From: Pelomonas nitida
GTDB taxonomy: Bacteria > Pseudomonadota > Gammaproteobacteria > Burkholderiales > Burkholderiaceae_C
Length of the DNA: 64,000 nucleotides
Direction of reading: 5' to 3'
Assembly: GCF_043555975.1 (NCBI RefSeq)
Contig: NZ_JBIGIA010000002.1
Location: 124,001 to 188,000 of the forward strand
Shown here: positions 14,440 through 23,464 of the stretch, piece by piece
Layout of the letters: every line of letters begins with the position of its first letter
Numbering within the stretch: position 1 is the first letter of the stretch
The notes under the pieces: model-generated
What the model was told of the DNA's origin: nothing
The model's input: only the letters and a program-made list of their open reading frames with translations
Databases searched by the model: none
Made by a program: the position numbers and the translations under genes

Positions 14440-17400
14440 TCAATGAGCGCCCAGGGAGAGTTCCACATGAGGGCGCCAGTTGCCCTCGCAAGCCCCGTCG
14501 CACAGCTTGGGCGCGCCGAGGAAAACGCGCGCACTCGGCGCGCCACGGGCCAGCAGCGCGTCTCGCACCGCCACCGCGCGGGCGACGGCGAGTTGCCGCA
14601 GCGCCTCGTCGCCCACCTCATAACTTCCCATCAGCATGCCACGCATCTGCGCCGGGGGCAGGTCCTTGGCCAGGCCCAGCAGGTTGCGAGGCTTGTTGGG
14701 CAGCTTGCTGGCCTCGTAGAGCCGCTTCAAGGCCGCGTCGGGCGTGGCCGCCGTCTCGGCCTGGAGGGCCGCGTCCAGGCGCTTCTCGCGGATGGCGGCG
14801 ACTTCCGTCTCGGCGTCGGCCCAGCCGGTCAGCGTCAATTGCACGCCGGGCTTGTCGGCCAGCTGCCGCGCGATGTGGTCGAGCCGATCGGTCGGCGCCA
14901 GGTCTGCACTGCCCGGCACAAAGATGACCTGCGCCTCCTGCGCCGCGTCGCTGCCCGTGAACAGCGAGAACGGCGATGTCAGCGCCTTGCCGATGAGGTT
15001 CAGCAACAGCTTGCCGATCAGCCCGCCGACGCTGAACTCGGGATCGTTCAGCGAGCCGCTGATGGGCAGGTTCACGTCGATGACCCCGTCACGGTCCTTC
15101 AGCAACGCCGCAGCAAAGCGCACGGGCAGCGAGGTTGCATCGGCGCTCTCGACCGCATCGCCGAAGGTCAGCTGGTTCAGGATGATCTGGTTGCTGGCTT
15201 CGAGCTGGCCGCCGGGCTCGACCTTGTAGCGCAGCCGGGCCGACAGCTTGCCGCGTTCGATGGCATAGCCGGCGTACCGGGCCGCATAGCCCGACAGCGG
15301 CGCCAGCTCGATGTCGCTGGCATTGGCCTGCACGTCCATGGCCAGCGGCGCGCCGGGCTTGAGCTGGCCATCGATCGCCAGCAGCCCGGTGCCGGCCACC
15401 TTGCCGCGCAGCGTGAGCGGCGCCATGGCCGTACCGCCGGACGAAAACGCGCCCAGCGAACCCTGCAGTTCGGTCAGCCGGGCGCTGTAGTTGGGCTTCA
15501 CGAAGCGGTCGTTGAAATCCACCGTGCCGCGGCTGACGCGCAGCCGCTCGACGGCGAACACCGGTGCCGACGCGGCGCCGGCCGGTGCAGGCGCGCTGGC
15601 CGGTGCCGAGGCCGCCTGCGCCGGGCCGACGTCGCGCAGGTTGAAGCGCCCCTGCTCGTTGACGATCAGCCGTGCGTAGGCGTCGTCCAGCGCGGCGTCG
15701 CGCACAGCCACCCGCAGCGGCACGTCGGGCGCCAGCGCGACGTTCAAGCCGTCCAGCTGCAGACGCTGCCAACTCAGCAGGTCCTCGCCGACAACGCGCT
15801 GCCCCTCCACGACACGCGCCTGCATCAACGCCAGCGGGCCCACGCGCATGTCACCGCTCAGCGTCGCCTGCCAGGCGCCGCTGGGGCGGCGGGTGGCATC
15901 GATGTCGGCCTTCACACCCAGTTCGGCGCGTTGCAGATGCAGGCCCCAGGCGGGGTCCAGATAGGCGTCAAGCAGGCGCAGCGGCAGCGCCTGGGCCTGC
16001 AGGCTGCCCTTGGCGGACAGCGGGGCCAGCCCCAGCCGCCCCTGCCATTGCAGGCTGCCCGACGTGGCGGCGATGGGCCGGTCGTCGGCGCCCAGCGCTG
16101 CCACCTGCGCCGTGATCTGGGTCGGCACCGCTGCTGCGGCCGGCCAGGCAGCGGCCCCCAGTTCAACACGCAACGGCTCCACCGCCAAGGCGACCGACGG
16201 CACGCCCGCCGGCACGGCGGCGTCACGCCAGCGCAGCGCGCCGCGTGCGAGCTGCAGGCCCGCCCACTGGAACTTCCAGGCCGGGCCCGCTGCCGCTGGC
16301 GCCGATGCTGCAGCGGCCGGCAGCAGCGCGTCGATGTTCCAGCGCCCGTCATCGGCGCGCGCCAGCTGGGCGCGGGGCGCCTCCAGTTTCAAGATGCCAA
16401 GGCGCACCTGTCGGCCGGCCAGGTCGATCTCGGCCTGGTCCAGCGCCGCCTCGGCAAGCGCCAGCACCGGCGCGGCCGACAGGCTCAGCCGACCGTCGCG
16501 CAGCTGCACCTCGCGCAGCGTCAGCTGGGTGCGGTCGACGGCCGCGTCGGCCAGCGGCTGCTTCACGCGCAACTCGGCCCGCCCGGACAGACGGCTGGCC
16601 AGCTGCGCGCCGCCCGGCAACGGCAACCAGCTCGCCAGGCGCTCCACCGCCAGGTCACGCAGCTCGGCCTGCGCCTGCAGCGCCTCGGGCGACAGCTTGG
16701 CCTGCGCGCTCAGCGAGCCCTCGCCCAAACGCAGGCTCGCGTCCAGCTGAGCCGCAGACTTCAGCGGCCAGGCCGCCGCACCGAGCTTGAGCTCGATGGC
16801 CTCCAGTTCGACCTCGCGCAGCGCCAACCGCCCGTCCTTGACCTCAGCGCCAGCCAGGCTGACGCGCCAGGGTGTGGCGCTGCCCCCGTCGCCGCCGCCG
16901 CTGCCGGCCGGCTGCGGCCGCCACCACAGCCGCGGCGACTGCAGCTGGATCTGGCCGAAGGCCAGCTCGCGCTGGAGCGGCTGCACGCCCAGCAGCGGCA
17001 GGCTCAGCTGCTGCAGCGTCAGCAGCGGCTGGCCGTCGGGCTGCGCCAGGGCCAGTTCATGCATCTGCAGGGTGCCGCTGAGCTTCACGCTCGGGGCTTG
17101 CTGCGGCAGTTCGGCGAAATCCAGCGCCAGGTCGGCATCGAGCCGCCCCGCGTTCAGCCGCAGCGGCAGGCTGGCCGGCAGGTAGGCCGCCAGCGGCGCC
17201 ATGTCGAGCCCGGCCAGCTTGAGCGTCAGCCGGCCGCTGGCATCGTCCTGGAATGGCAGCGCCTCGGCGCGACTGTCGAAAGCCACGCCGTCGAGACGCC
17301 CTCTGAGCCGCGGCAGCACTTTGACCTCCACGTCAGCGGCCAGCGTCGACACGAAAGGCAGCGCCAGATGCAGGGCCGCCAGCTCATGCTGGCGCTGCAC

Positions 17401-17910
17401 CGGCCGGTCGTCGAACAGCAGCCGGCCCTGGTCCAGCTCGATGTTGTAGACGGCGAACTCGGGGGGCTCACCGCCGTCGTTGCCGCTGCCGGCCGGCTTG
17501 CTGGCAAAGCGCTGCAGGATGTCGTCGATGTCGTAGTGCCCGTCCGCCGTGCGCGCCAGGCGCAGCTCAGGCCGTGTCAGGGCGAGCGACTCGATGATGA
17601 GCCGGCCGCGTGCCAGCGAGCGCAGCGACAGCGCGACATCCAGCTTCGCCAGCGTCAACAGCGCCGGGCGGTCGGGCGCCGCACCGGCGACCTGCACATC
17701 GTCCAGCACGAGCGCCAGCCGCCAAGGCTGGAACTGGGCGTGCCCGATGCTGACCGGCCGGCCCAGCGCCTCGGCGGCCAGCGCCGCGCCGCGCCCGCTG
17801 ACCCAGCCGGGCAGCGCCAGCGTCACGATCAGCAGCAACAAGGTCAGCAGGGCCGACAGGCCCAGGAGGGCCCACAGCGCGAGTCGGAGAGGGGAACGAG
17901 AGAGGTTCAT
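14440..17910 (-). CDS. AsmA-like DUF748 envelope protein
   Basis: About 1156 residues. One N-terminal membrane helix (LALWALLGLSALLTLLLLIVTLALP) anchors a huge periplasmic region of beta-rich AsmA/DUF748-type repeats (for example VSIGHAQFQPWRLALVLDDVQV, LRVSRGTVDFNDRFVKPNYSARLTEL, DLNLPISGSLNDPEFSVGGLIGKLL-like blocks). The C-terminus (VIFVPGSADLAPTDRLDHIARQLADKPGVQLTLTGWAD) looks like an OmpA-type segment. AsmA-family proteins are thought to form lipid-conducting bridges between membranes. Neither candidate start (17910 or 17925) has a Shine-Dalgarno sequence. Downstream msrA follows after 10 bases. The family is clear; a specific function is not. Confidence 0.82.
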   Translation of the reverse strand: MNLSRSPLRLALWALLGLSALLTLLLLIVTLALPGWVSGRGAALAAEALGRPVSIGHAQFQPWRLALVLDDVQVAGAAPDRPALLTLAKLDVALSLRSLARGRLIIESLALTRPELRLARTADGHYDIDDILQRFASKPAGSGNDGGEPPEFAVYNIELDQGRLLFDDRPVQRQHELAALHLALPFVSTLAADVEVKVLPRLRGRLDGVAFDSRAEALPFQDDASGRLTLKLAGLDMAPLAAYLPASLPLRLNAGRLDADLALDFAELPQQAPSVKLSGTLQMHELALAQPDGQPLLTLQQLSLPLLGVQPLQRELAFGQIQLQSPRLWWRPQPAGSGGGDGGSATPWRVSLAGAEVKDGRLALREVELEAIELKLGAAAWPLKSAAQLDASLRLGEGSLSAQAKLSPEALQAQAELRDLAVERLASWLPLPGGAQLASRLSGRAELRVKQPLADAAVDRTQLTLREVQLRDGRLSLSAAPVLALAEAALDQAEIDLAGRQVRLGILKLEAPRAQLARADDGRWNIDALLPAAAASAPAAAGPAWKFQWAGLQLARGALRWRDAAVPAGVPSVALAVEPLRVELGAAAWPAAAAVPTQITAQVAALGADDRPIAATSGSLQWQGRLGLAPLSAKGSLQAQALPLRLLDAYLDPAWGLHLQRAELGVKADIDATRRPSGAWQATLSGDMRVGPLALMQARVVEGQRVVGEDLLSWQRLQLDGLNVALAPDVPLRVAVRDAALDDAYARLIVNEQGRFNLRDVGPAQAASAPASAPAPAGAASAPVFAVERLRVSRGTVDFNDRFVKPNYSARLTELQGSLGAFSSGGTAMAPLTLRGKVAGTGLLAIDGQLKPGAPLAMDVQANASDIELAPLSGYAARYAGYAIERGKLSARLRYKVEPGGQLEASNQIILNQLTFGDAVESADATSLPVRFAAALLKDRDGVIDVNLPISGSLNDPEFSVGGLIGKLLLNLIGKALTSPFSLFTGSDAAQEAQVIFVPGSADLAPTDRLDHIARQLADKPGVQLTLTGWADAETEVAAIREKRLDAALQAETAATPDAALKRLYEASKLPNKPRNLLGLAKDLPPAQMRGMLMGSYEVGDEALRQLAVARAVAVRDALLARGAPSARVFLGAPKLCDGACEGNWRPHVELSLGAH

Positions 17911-17950
17911 GGTCGCGGGGGGCATTATTGTTGTCGGCGATGATGGCCAC

Positions 17951-18742
17951 GTGAGCCTCGCCCTCGACTATTCCGGATTCAAGACCTTGATGCTGGCCGC
18001 GCTGCTGCCGCCCGCGCCGCTGTTGGCGCTCGCGGCCTGGGGCGGCTGGCGGCTCAAACGAGGCCGGCGCGCCGGCGGCTGGATGCTCGCCGCCGCGCTG
18101 GTGCTGCTGTGGCTGTCGTCAACGGAAGTCGCCGCCGAGTGGCTGAGCCGCGCCGCCGGTCTGCCGCCCGCCTTGGGCCCGGAGGAGGTGGTCGCGCTGC
18201 GCGGCCAGCCGCACGGCGCCGTGCTGGTGCTCGGCGGCGGCGTGCGGCGCTGGGTGCGCCCGTTCGGCCAGGGGCGGCCCAATGCCATCACGGGGGACCG
18301 CCTGGCCTACGGCGTGTGGCTGTCGCGGCGCAGCGGCTGGCCGCTGGCGTTTTCCGGCGGCATCGGCTGGACGGCCGGCGAGTTGCGGGAACCGGAGGCC
18401 AGCATCGTCGCGCGCGTGGCCGAGCAGGACTACGGCCTGCCGCTGCGCTGGGCGGAGGGCCGCTCCCGCGACACCCGCGAGAACGCGGCCAACACGGTGC
18501 CGCTGCTGGCCCAGGCCGGCGTGCGGCACATCCTGCTGGTGACGCACGAGGAACACATGCGCCGCGCGATGCGCGCCTTCGAGGCCGAGGCCGTGCCGCT
18601 GGGCATCAGCGTGCGCGCGGCGCCGGTGGGCCTGCGGCCGCAGGAGTTGTTCGACTTCGACGTCTGGTGCCCGTCGACGGCCGGCTTCGAGCGCGTGCGC
18701 TACCTGGTCTACGAGGCCCTGGCGCGCTGGGCCGGCCGCTAG
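17951..18742 (+). CDS. YdcF/DUF218-family membrane protein
   Basis: About 263 residues from a GTG start. Two N-terminal membrane helices (LMLAALLPPAPLLALAAWGG and GWMLAAALVLLWLSS) are followed by a DUF218 domain: GAVLVLGGGVRRW, DRLAYGVWLSRRSGWPLAFSGG, WAEGRSRDTRENAANTVPLLAQAGVRHILLVTHEEHMRRA. E. coli YdcF and ElyC/SanA relatives act in envelope integrity, with ElyC linked to lipid carrier and peptidoglycan synthesis. The start is uncertain: an in-frame ATG at 17909 would overlap the divergent DUF748 start codon, and no good ribosome binding site is present for either. The divergent pairing with an AsmA-like gene fits an envelope role. Confidence 0.82.
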   Translation: MSLALDYSGFKTLMLAALLPPAPLLALAAWGGWRLKRGRRAGGWMLAAALVLLWLSSTEVAAEWLSRAAGLPPALGPEEVVALRGQPHGAVLVLGGGVRRWVRPFGQGRPNAITGDRLAYGVWLSRRSGWPLAFSGGIGWTAGELREPEASIVARVAEQDYGLPLRWAEGRSRDTRENAANTVPLLAQAGVRHILLVTHEEHMRRAMRAFEAEAVPLGISVRAAPVGLRPQELFDFDVWCPSTAGFERVRYLVYEALARWAGR

Positions 18743-18766
18743 CGGTTCGTCAGCCCGCCAGGCCGT

Positions 18767-19393
18767 TCAGGTCGTGCCGAAGATCTTGTCGCCCGCGTCG
18801 CCCAGACCCGGGATGATGTAGCCCACCTCGTTGAGGTGGCTGTCGATCGCCGCCGTCCAGCAGCGCACGTCGGGGTGGGCGGTCGTCAGCGCCTTCACGC
18901 CCTCGGGCGCGGCCACCAGCACCAGCGCGCGGATGTCCTTGCAGCCGCGTGCCTTCAGCAAGTCGACGGTGGCGATCATGCTGCCCGCCGTGGCCAGCAT
19001 CGGGTCGATGATGAGCGCCGTGCGGGCTTCGAGGTTGCCGACGAACTTGTCGAAGTAGTTCACCGGCTTGAGCGTCTCGTGGTCACGGGCCAGGCCCACC
19101 ACCGACACCTTGGCGTTGGGCAGGATGTCCAGCACGCCGTCCAGCATGCCCAGGCCCGCGCGCAGGATGGGCACGACGGTGACCTTCTTGCCAGCGATCT
19201 GGTCGATCTCGGCCGGGCCGCTCCAGCATTCGATGGTGACCTTCTCGGTGACGAAGTCGGCCGTGGCCTCGTAGGCCAGCAGGCGCGCGATCTCGCCGGT
19301 CAGCTCGCGGAACTTCTTGGTGGAGATGTCCGCCTCGCGCATCAGGCCGATCTTGTGCTTGACGAGCGGGTGCTTGACTTCGATGACGGCCAT
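18767..19393 (-). CDS. upp: Uracil phosphoribosyltransferase
   Basis: A 208-residue salvage enzyme making UMP from uracil and PRPP. MAVIEVKHPLVKHKIGLMR is the typical N-terminus; LIIDPMLATAGSM is the PRPP-binding loop and the C-terminal YIIPGLGDAGDKIFGT contacts uracil. Length matches E. coli Upp (208). It follows rlmB on the same strand with a 34-base gap and is convergent with the YdcF gene. Confidence 0.96.
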   Translation of the reverse strand: MAVIEVKHPLVKHKIGLMREADISTKKFRELTGEIARLLAYEATADFVTEKVTIECWSGPAEIDQIAGKKVTVVPILRAGLGMLDGVLDILPNAKVSVVGLARDHETLKPVNYFDKFVGNLEARTALIIDPMLATAGSMIATVDLLKARGCKDIRALVLVAAPEGVKALTTAHPDVRCWTAAIDSHLNEVGYIIPGLGDAGDKIFGTT

Positions 19394-19427
19394 GGTGGCT
19401 GCTCCAAATTTTTCTAAACAGTCAGAA

Positions 19428-20192
19428 TTATCGACGTCCGGCCGTCGTGCGCTGGCGCAGCACCTCATAAAGACACACGCCCGACGCCACCGACACGTTC
19501 AGGCTCTCGACCGCGCCGGCCATCGGGATGCGCACCAGCTCGTCGCAGGTCTTGGCCGTCAGCTGGCGCATGCCCTCGCCTTCGGCCCCGAGCACGAAGG
19601 CGATGGGGCGGTTCAGGTCGAGGTCATAGATCGAGCGCTCGGCCTGGTCCGACGTGCCGACGACCCAGATGTCACGTTCCTTGAGCTCATTCAAGGTGCG
19701 TGCCAGGTTGGTGACCATCAGGTAGGGCACGGTCTCGGCCGCGCCGCTGGCCACCTTGGCCACCGTGGCGTTCAGGCCCACGGCACGGTCCTTGGGGGCG
19801 ACAACGGCATGCGCGCCGGCGCCGTCGGCCACGCGCAGGCACGCACCCAGGTTGTGCGGGTCGGTCACACCGTCGAGCACCAGCACCAGCGGCGGGCCCT
19901 TGCCTTCCGATTCAGCGGCATCGAGCACGTCGTCCAGCGAATGCGACTGTGCAAGCGTCGCCACGCGGGCCACCACGCCCTGGTGGCGCGGGCTGCCGGC
20001 CAGTTGCGTGAGCCGTTCATCGCTGCTTTCCACGAGCTTGGCGCCGCCCTCCTTTGCACGCTCGATGAAGGCCCGCATGCGCTGGTCACGCCGGGCGGGA
20101 TCGAAATGCACCTCGGCGACGGAGTCGGGATGGGTCTTGAGGCGGACGGTGACGGCGTGGAAGCCGAACAGGACGGACTTGGGGGAGCTCAT
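19428..20192 (-). CDS. rlmB: 23S rRNA (guanosine-2'-O-)-methyltransferase RlmB (TrmH/SpoU family)
   Basis: A 254-residue SpoU-class methyltransferase. The N-terminal substrate-binding domain begins VLFGFHAVTVRLK, and the trefoil-knot catalytic motifs follow: LDGVTDPHNLGACLRVADGAGAHAVV (motif 1 with Asn and Arg), FVLGAEGEGMRQL (motif 2) and VRIPMAGAVESLNVSVASGV (motif 3). RlmB methylates G2251 of 23S rRNA using S-adenosylmethionine. A ribosome binding site GGGGGAG-like stretch is not on the coding strand; the ATG at 20192 is chosen from the family N-terminus. Confidence 0.93.
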   Translation of the reverse strand: MSSPKSVLFGFHAVTVRLKTHPDSVAEVHFDPARRDQRMRAFIERAKEGGAKLVESSDERLTQLAGSPRHQGVVARVATLAQSHSLDDVLDAAESEGKGPPLVLVLDGVTDPHNLGACLRVADGAGAHAVVAPKDRAVGLNATVAKVASGAAETVPYLMVTNLARTLNELKERDIWVVGTSDQAERSIYDLDLNRPIAFVLGAEGEGMRQLTAKTCDELVRIPMAGAVESLNVSVASGVCLYEVLRQRTTAGRR

Positions 20193-20301
20193 GCCGCCAT
20201 TGTCCGCGCTTCGCCTCGGCGGCCGGCCCGCCATCGCGCGTTTCCCGTCGCGCGGCCGCACGCCTTGGCCCCGAAACAGGCTTCGAGGTGGGCCGAGCGC
20301 C

Positions 20302-20997
20302 TCATCGCACCGCGTTGACCGCCATCAGCACGCCGATCAGCACCGGCTGGTGAACCATGTAGAAGCTCAGCGACCAGCGCCCCAGCTGGGCCAGCGGCTG
20401 CGGCGCCCGCCCCTGCCACAGCGCCGGCCAGCGCCGCGTGACGACGAAGCCCAGCAGCATCGGGCCCAGCCAGGGCAGCACGGGCACGTAGTCTTCCGTG
20501 ATCGGCTTGGCCGTGACCAGGCCGATCCAGTTCGTCCAGCGGTTGTCGAACAGCGGGTGCTGAACCAGCGCCGGGAGTGCGACGGCCACCGCAGCCAGCG
20601 CGAGCAGCGGGGCCGCCGGCAGCCGCGCCAGACCCAGCCGCAGCAACACCAGCATCAGCGCGATGCCGTGCAGCACGCCGAAGCTGATCCAGCTCTTGGG
20701 AAACATGAACCACGAGCCCGCCGTCACGAGCAGCGCACAGCCGGCCACCTGCGCCCAGCGGCGCCAGAAGCGCTGCGTCGTCTGCCCTGCCTGCAAGGCC
20801 AGGGCCTGCCCGCCTCCGGCGCAGAACAGGAACAGGCTGACGATGCAGGCGCGCTGCCAGGTCCAGACCGGGTCGCGGTAGAAGTCCTGCCGGATCCAGC
20901 CGAAGTGGTTGAGGTCGAAGCTGAAATGAAACGCCGCCATCCAGACGATGGCGGCGCCGCGCAGCGCGTCGAGGCGGTCGGAACGGGTCGAGGACAA
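20302..20997 (-). CDS. HGSNAT/DUF1624-type membrane acyltransferase-like protein
   Basis: A 231-residue integral membrane protein with about seven hydrophobic helices. The opening RLDALRGAAIVWMAAFHFSFDLNHFGW carries the LDxLRG and FHxxxDLxxF motifs of the heparan-alpha-glucosaminide N-acetyltransferase-like family, where the first periplasmic His is the acetyl carrier in eukaryotic members. Bacterial members probably acetylate envelope sugars, with no proven substrate. It starts six bases after the DUF4124 gene stop on the same strand and is likely co-transcribed with it. Confidence 0.82.
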   Translation of the reverse strand: MSSTRSDRLDALRGAAIVWMAAFHFSFDLNHFGWIRQDFYRDPVWTWQRACIVSLFLFCAGGGQALALQAGQTTQRFWRRWAQVAGCALLVTAGSWFMFPKSWISFGVLHGIALMLVLLRLGLARLPAAPLLALAAVAVALPALVQHPLFDNRWTNWIGLVTAKPITEDYVPVLPWLGPMLLGFVVTRRWPALWQGRAPQPLAQLGRWSLSFYMVHQPVLIGVLMAVNAVR

Positions 20998-21003
20998 GTG
21001 GGT

Positions 21004-21681
21004 TCAGCGAAGCGGTGTTGAGGCCGCATTCTGCGGCCCCTGGGCCGCCTGCCCAGCCTGCCCAGCCTGCCCAGCCTGCGCGCGCTGGGCCTGCAACTGC
21101 TGGGCGCGGCGCTGGCGCTCTTCCTCGATGCGGCGGCGGGCGATGCGGTCGCCCTCGAGCGCGTCCGCGGCGCTGTGCACCGACTCGGCACGCACCCGCG
21201 CATCGGCCCGGGCCCGGTCGCCCAGCTGGCTCTGCGCGGCCTGGGCCTCGCGGCTGATGTCCCAGTCGGCCTCGGTGTAGCTGCCCTGCCCGGCACGGCA
21301 CTGGCGGGCGCGGCGCACTTCGTCCTGCATGAACTGGCGCTCGGCGTCGCCCAGCGACGTGGAATTCGCGCGCGTCTCCATGCTGCGGATCTCGGCCTCG
21401 CTGGGGCAACGGTTGGCCGATGGCGCCGCCGCCGGTGTGCCCTGCGGCGACGAGGCCCCGCCCGCTGCCGCCGGCCGCCCGAGCGCCGTCTGCACCGCCT
21501 CCGGCCTCAGCGCCTCGGCCACGTTGGGCCGCAGGCTGCGCTCAGGCACCGGGTTGCCCGCCTGCGGGCAGGGCTTGTCGCTGAAATTGACCTTGCCGGC
21601 CACCTCGCACTTCCACACCTGCTGCGCACCGGCGCCCGAAAACGCCAGGCACAGCCCCAGGCTCACTAATGTCCGCTTCAT
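21004..21681 (-). CDS. Exported DUF4124-domain protein
   Basis: 225 residues with a signal peptide (MKRTLVSLGLCLAFSGAGAQ) followed by the DUF4124 signature QVWKCEVAGKVNFSDKPCPQAG, which has two Cys likely to form a disulfide in the periplasm. The middle is Ala/Pro-rich linker and the C-terminal half is a charged coiled coil (REAQAAQSQLGDRARADARVRAE, then IARRRIEEERQRRAQQLQAQR) ending in a QAG tandem repeat. DUF4124 proteins are widespread in betaproteobacteria with unknown function. It heads a minus-strand run and is divergent from the HtrA-like protease gene. Confidence 0.78.
   Translation of the reverse strand: MKRTLVSLGLCLAFSGAGAQQVWKCEVAGKVNFSDKPCPQAGNPVPERSLRPNVAEALRPEAVQTALGRPAAAGGASSPQGTPAAAPSANRCPSEAEIRSMETRANSTSLGDAERQFMQDEVRRARQCRAGQGSYTEADWDISREAQAAQSQLGDRARADARVRAESVHSAADALEGDRIARRRIEEERQRRAQQLQAQRAQAGQAGQAGQAAQGPQNAASTPLR
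21051..21077. repeat. Three perfect tandem copies of a 9-base unit inside the DUF4124 gene
   Basis: The unit GCCCAGCCT is repeated three times on the plus strand without mismatch and encodes consecutive Gln-Ala-Gly triplets near the C-terminus. Unit length is a multiple of three, so copy-number change would keep the frame. Confidence 0.85.
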
Positions 21682-21736
21682 CGTCGGCCCTCCTTTAACA
21701 ACCACAATGGGCGGTATCGCAACCGCCACCCCATCC

Positions 21737-22822
21737 ATGCACCAGCGTCTGCTCACCCTGGCACTCATCGTAGGGCTCGGCGCCGGCACCGGCGCCGCCG
21801 AGGCCCAGAACAAGGCGGCCCAGCCCCGCACCGCCACCTTGCGCGGCGCGCTGGACGCCGAGGAACAGAACAACATCAGCGTCTTCAAACGCACGAGCCC
21901 GTCCGTGGTGCACATCACCACGCTCGCCGTGCAAAGAGATTTTTTCTCGCTGCGCACCAGCGAGCAGCCCAGCGGTACCGGCACCGGCTTCGTCTGGGAT
22001 GGCGACGGCCACGTCGTCACCAATTTCCACGTCATCCAGGGCGGCGACCGTGCCACCGTCACGCTGAACGACCAGAGCAGCTTCCCCGCCAAGCTGGTCG
22101 GCGCCTATCCCGACCGGGACATCGCCGTGCTGCGCATCGAGGCGCCGCGCGACAAGCTGCCCGCCATCCAACTGGGCACCAGCCGCGACCTGCAGGTGGG
22201 CCAGAAGGTCTACGCCATCGGCAACCCCTTCGGGCTGGACCAGACGCTGACCACCGGCATCGTCTCGGCGCTGAACCGCGAGATCGAGTCCGTCACGCGC
22301 CGCACGATCAAGGGCGCCATCCAGACCGACGCGGCCATCAACCCCGGCAACTCCGGCGGGCCGCTGCTCGATTCCGCCGGCCGGCTGATCGGCGTCAACA
22401 CCGCCATCTACAGCCCCAGCGGCGCCAGCGCCGGTATCGGCTTCGCCATTCCCGTGGACGAGGTGAATCGCATCGTGCCGCGGCTGATCCGCGACGGGCG
22501 CTTCATCCGGCCCGCGCTGGGCGTCACCTCCGGGCCGGAGAACCTCGCCAAGGCGCTGGGGGCGCCGAAGGGCGTGCTGCTGGTGGACGTGGGCAACGGC
22601 AGCCCTGCAGCCGCCGCCGGCCTGAAACCCTTCGGCCGCGACCGGCTGGGCCGCATCGTGCCGGGCGATGTCATCACCGCCGTCGACGGCCAGGCCGTGG
22701 CTGACCTGGACGACATGCTGTCCCTGCTGGAGACGCGTCAAATCGGCGAGAAGGTGACGCTGACCGTGTGGCGCAGCGGGCAGACGAGGAAGGTGGTGGC
22801 GACGTTGGGGAGTTCGGATTGA
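21737..22822 (+). CDS. HtrA/Deg-family periplasmic serine protease
   Basis: 361 residues: signal peptide (residues 1 to about 23), a trypsin-like domain with the complete triad His98 (TNFHV), Asp128 (DRDIAVL) and Ser206 (GNSGGP), and one PDZ domain from about residue 265 to the end (ALGVTSGP...VPGDVITAVDGQAV). A single PDZ places it nearer DegS/HhoB-like or plant Deg-like proteins than DegP with two. Family members degrade misfolded envelope proteins or trigger envelope stress signalling. No membrane anchor beyond the signal peptide is evident. It is divergent from the DUF4124 gene, 55 bases apart. Confidence 0.9.
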   Translation: MHQRLLTLALIVGLGAGTGAAEAQNKAAQPRTATLRGALDAEEQNNISVFKRTSPSVVHITTLAVQRDFFSLRTSEQPSGTGTGFVWDGDGHVVTNFHVIQGGDRATVTLNDQSSFPAKLVGAYPDRDIAVLRIEAPRDKLPAIQLGTSRDLQVGQKVYAIGNPFGLDQTLTTGIVSALNREIESVTRRTIKGAIQTDAAINPGNSGGPLLDSAGRLIGVNTAIYSPSGASAGIGFAIPVDEVNRIVPRLIRDGRFIRPALGVTSGPENLAKALGAPKGVLLVDVGNGSPAAAAGLKPFGRDRLGRIVPGDVITAVDGQAVADLDDMLSLLETRQIGEKVTLTVWRSGQTRKVVATLGSSD

Positions 22823-22894
22823 GGCTCGGCATCAGCGTTTTTTCGGGACACCCCGGCAAATCGACGCACCTTGCGCGCCACAGGAATGTGAAAC

Positions 22895-23356
22895 ATGTTT
22901 GCTGAAATTTTGAGCTCAGTTCGCTGGAACCAGCTTGGCGTGACTGCCGCCTTCATGGTGATTGTGTTGTTAGTGCATTTCGTCTTCATGCGCCCGGCGC
23001 AGCAGAAAGCACTGGCCAAAGCAAAGAAGCTGCGGATCGACATGGAAGCGACCCAACTACAGTTCTCAATACAGTCCGTGACCGGCAAGCTATTCCTCCA
23101 TGTCGCGGTTCCGGTCGATTCGGCGCGGCTACCTGCTGAGGTCGCCAAACTGCAGGCTGCCATGAACCAAATCGCAGGCCCTCCCGCACTTCTTGAAGCA
23201 ATGCAAAACCTTATTGATGCGACGACAAAGCTGGCCGCCTCGAATACAGGGGAGAAGGCGAAGTTGGAGTCAGGGGCGCTTCAGCTCGCCAACGCCTGCC
23301 TAGCAGTGGAACAACGGCTCCCCGCACTGGTTCCGGCATCAACAGTTGTCGGCTGA
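22895..23356 (+). CDS. Hypothetical protein with one N-terminal membrane helix
   Basis: 153 residues. A single membrane helix (LGVTAAFMVIVLLVHFVFM, residues about 14-32) is followed by a Lys-rich stretch, so the rest is probably cytoplasmic, with helical segments containing many Ala/Leu/Gln. I recognise no family. Its base composition is visibly less GC-rich than the neighbouring protease and yebC-like genes, which hints at acquisition. It lies in a 600-base gap between two conserved genes. Confidence 0.55.
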   Translation: MFAEILSSVRWNQLGVTAAFMVIVLLVHFVFMRPAQQKALAKAKKLRIDMEATQLQFSIQSVTGKLFLHVAVPVDSARLPAEVAKLQAAMNQIAGPPALLEAMQNLIDATTKLAASNTGEKAKLESGALQLANACLAVEQRLPALVPASTVVG

Positions 23357-23464
23357 TCCCTGTCTGTCGAACCACACGAGCAACCTGCAATGAGCTCGTA
23401 AAGTATCGCCCCTACCCAGGCCACGATACGCCGGGCTCAATAGACATAGACAGGACGACACCCC

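Noticed and set aside
14443..17943. Open frame of 1166 codons on the plus strand
   Set aside because: It is antisense to the DUF748 gene and strongly Gln/Arg biased, a composition artefact.
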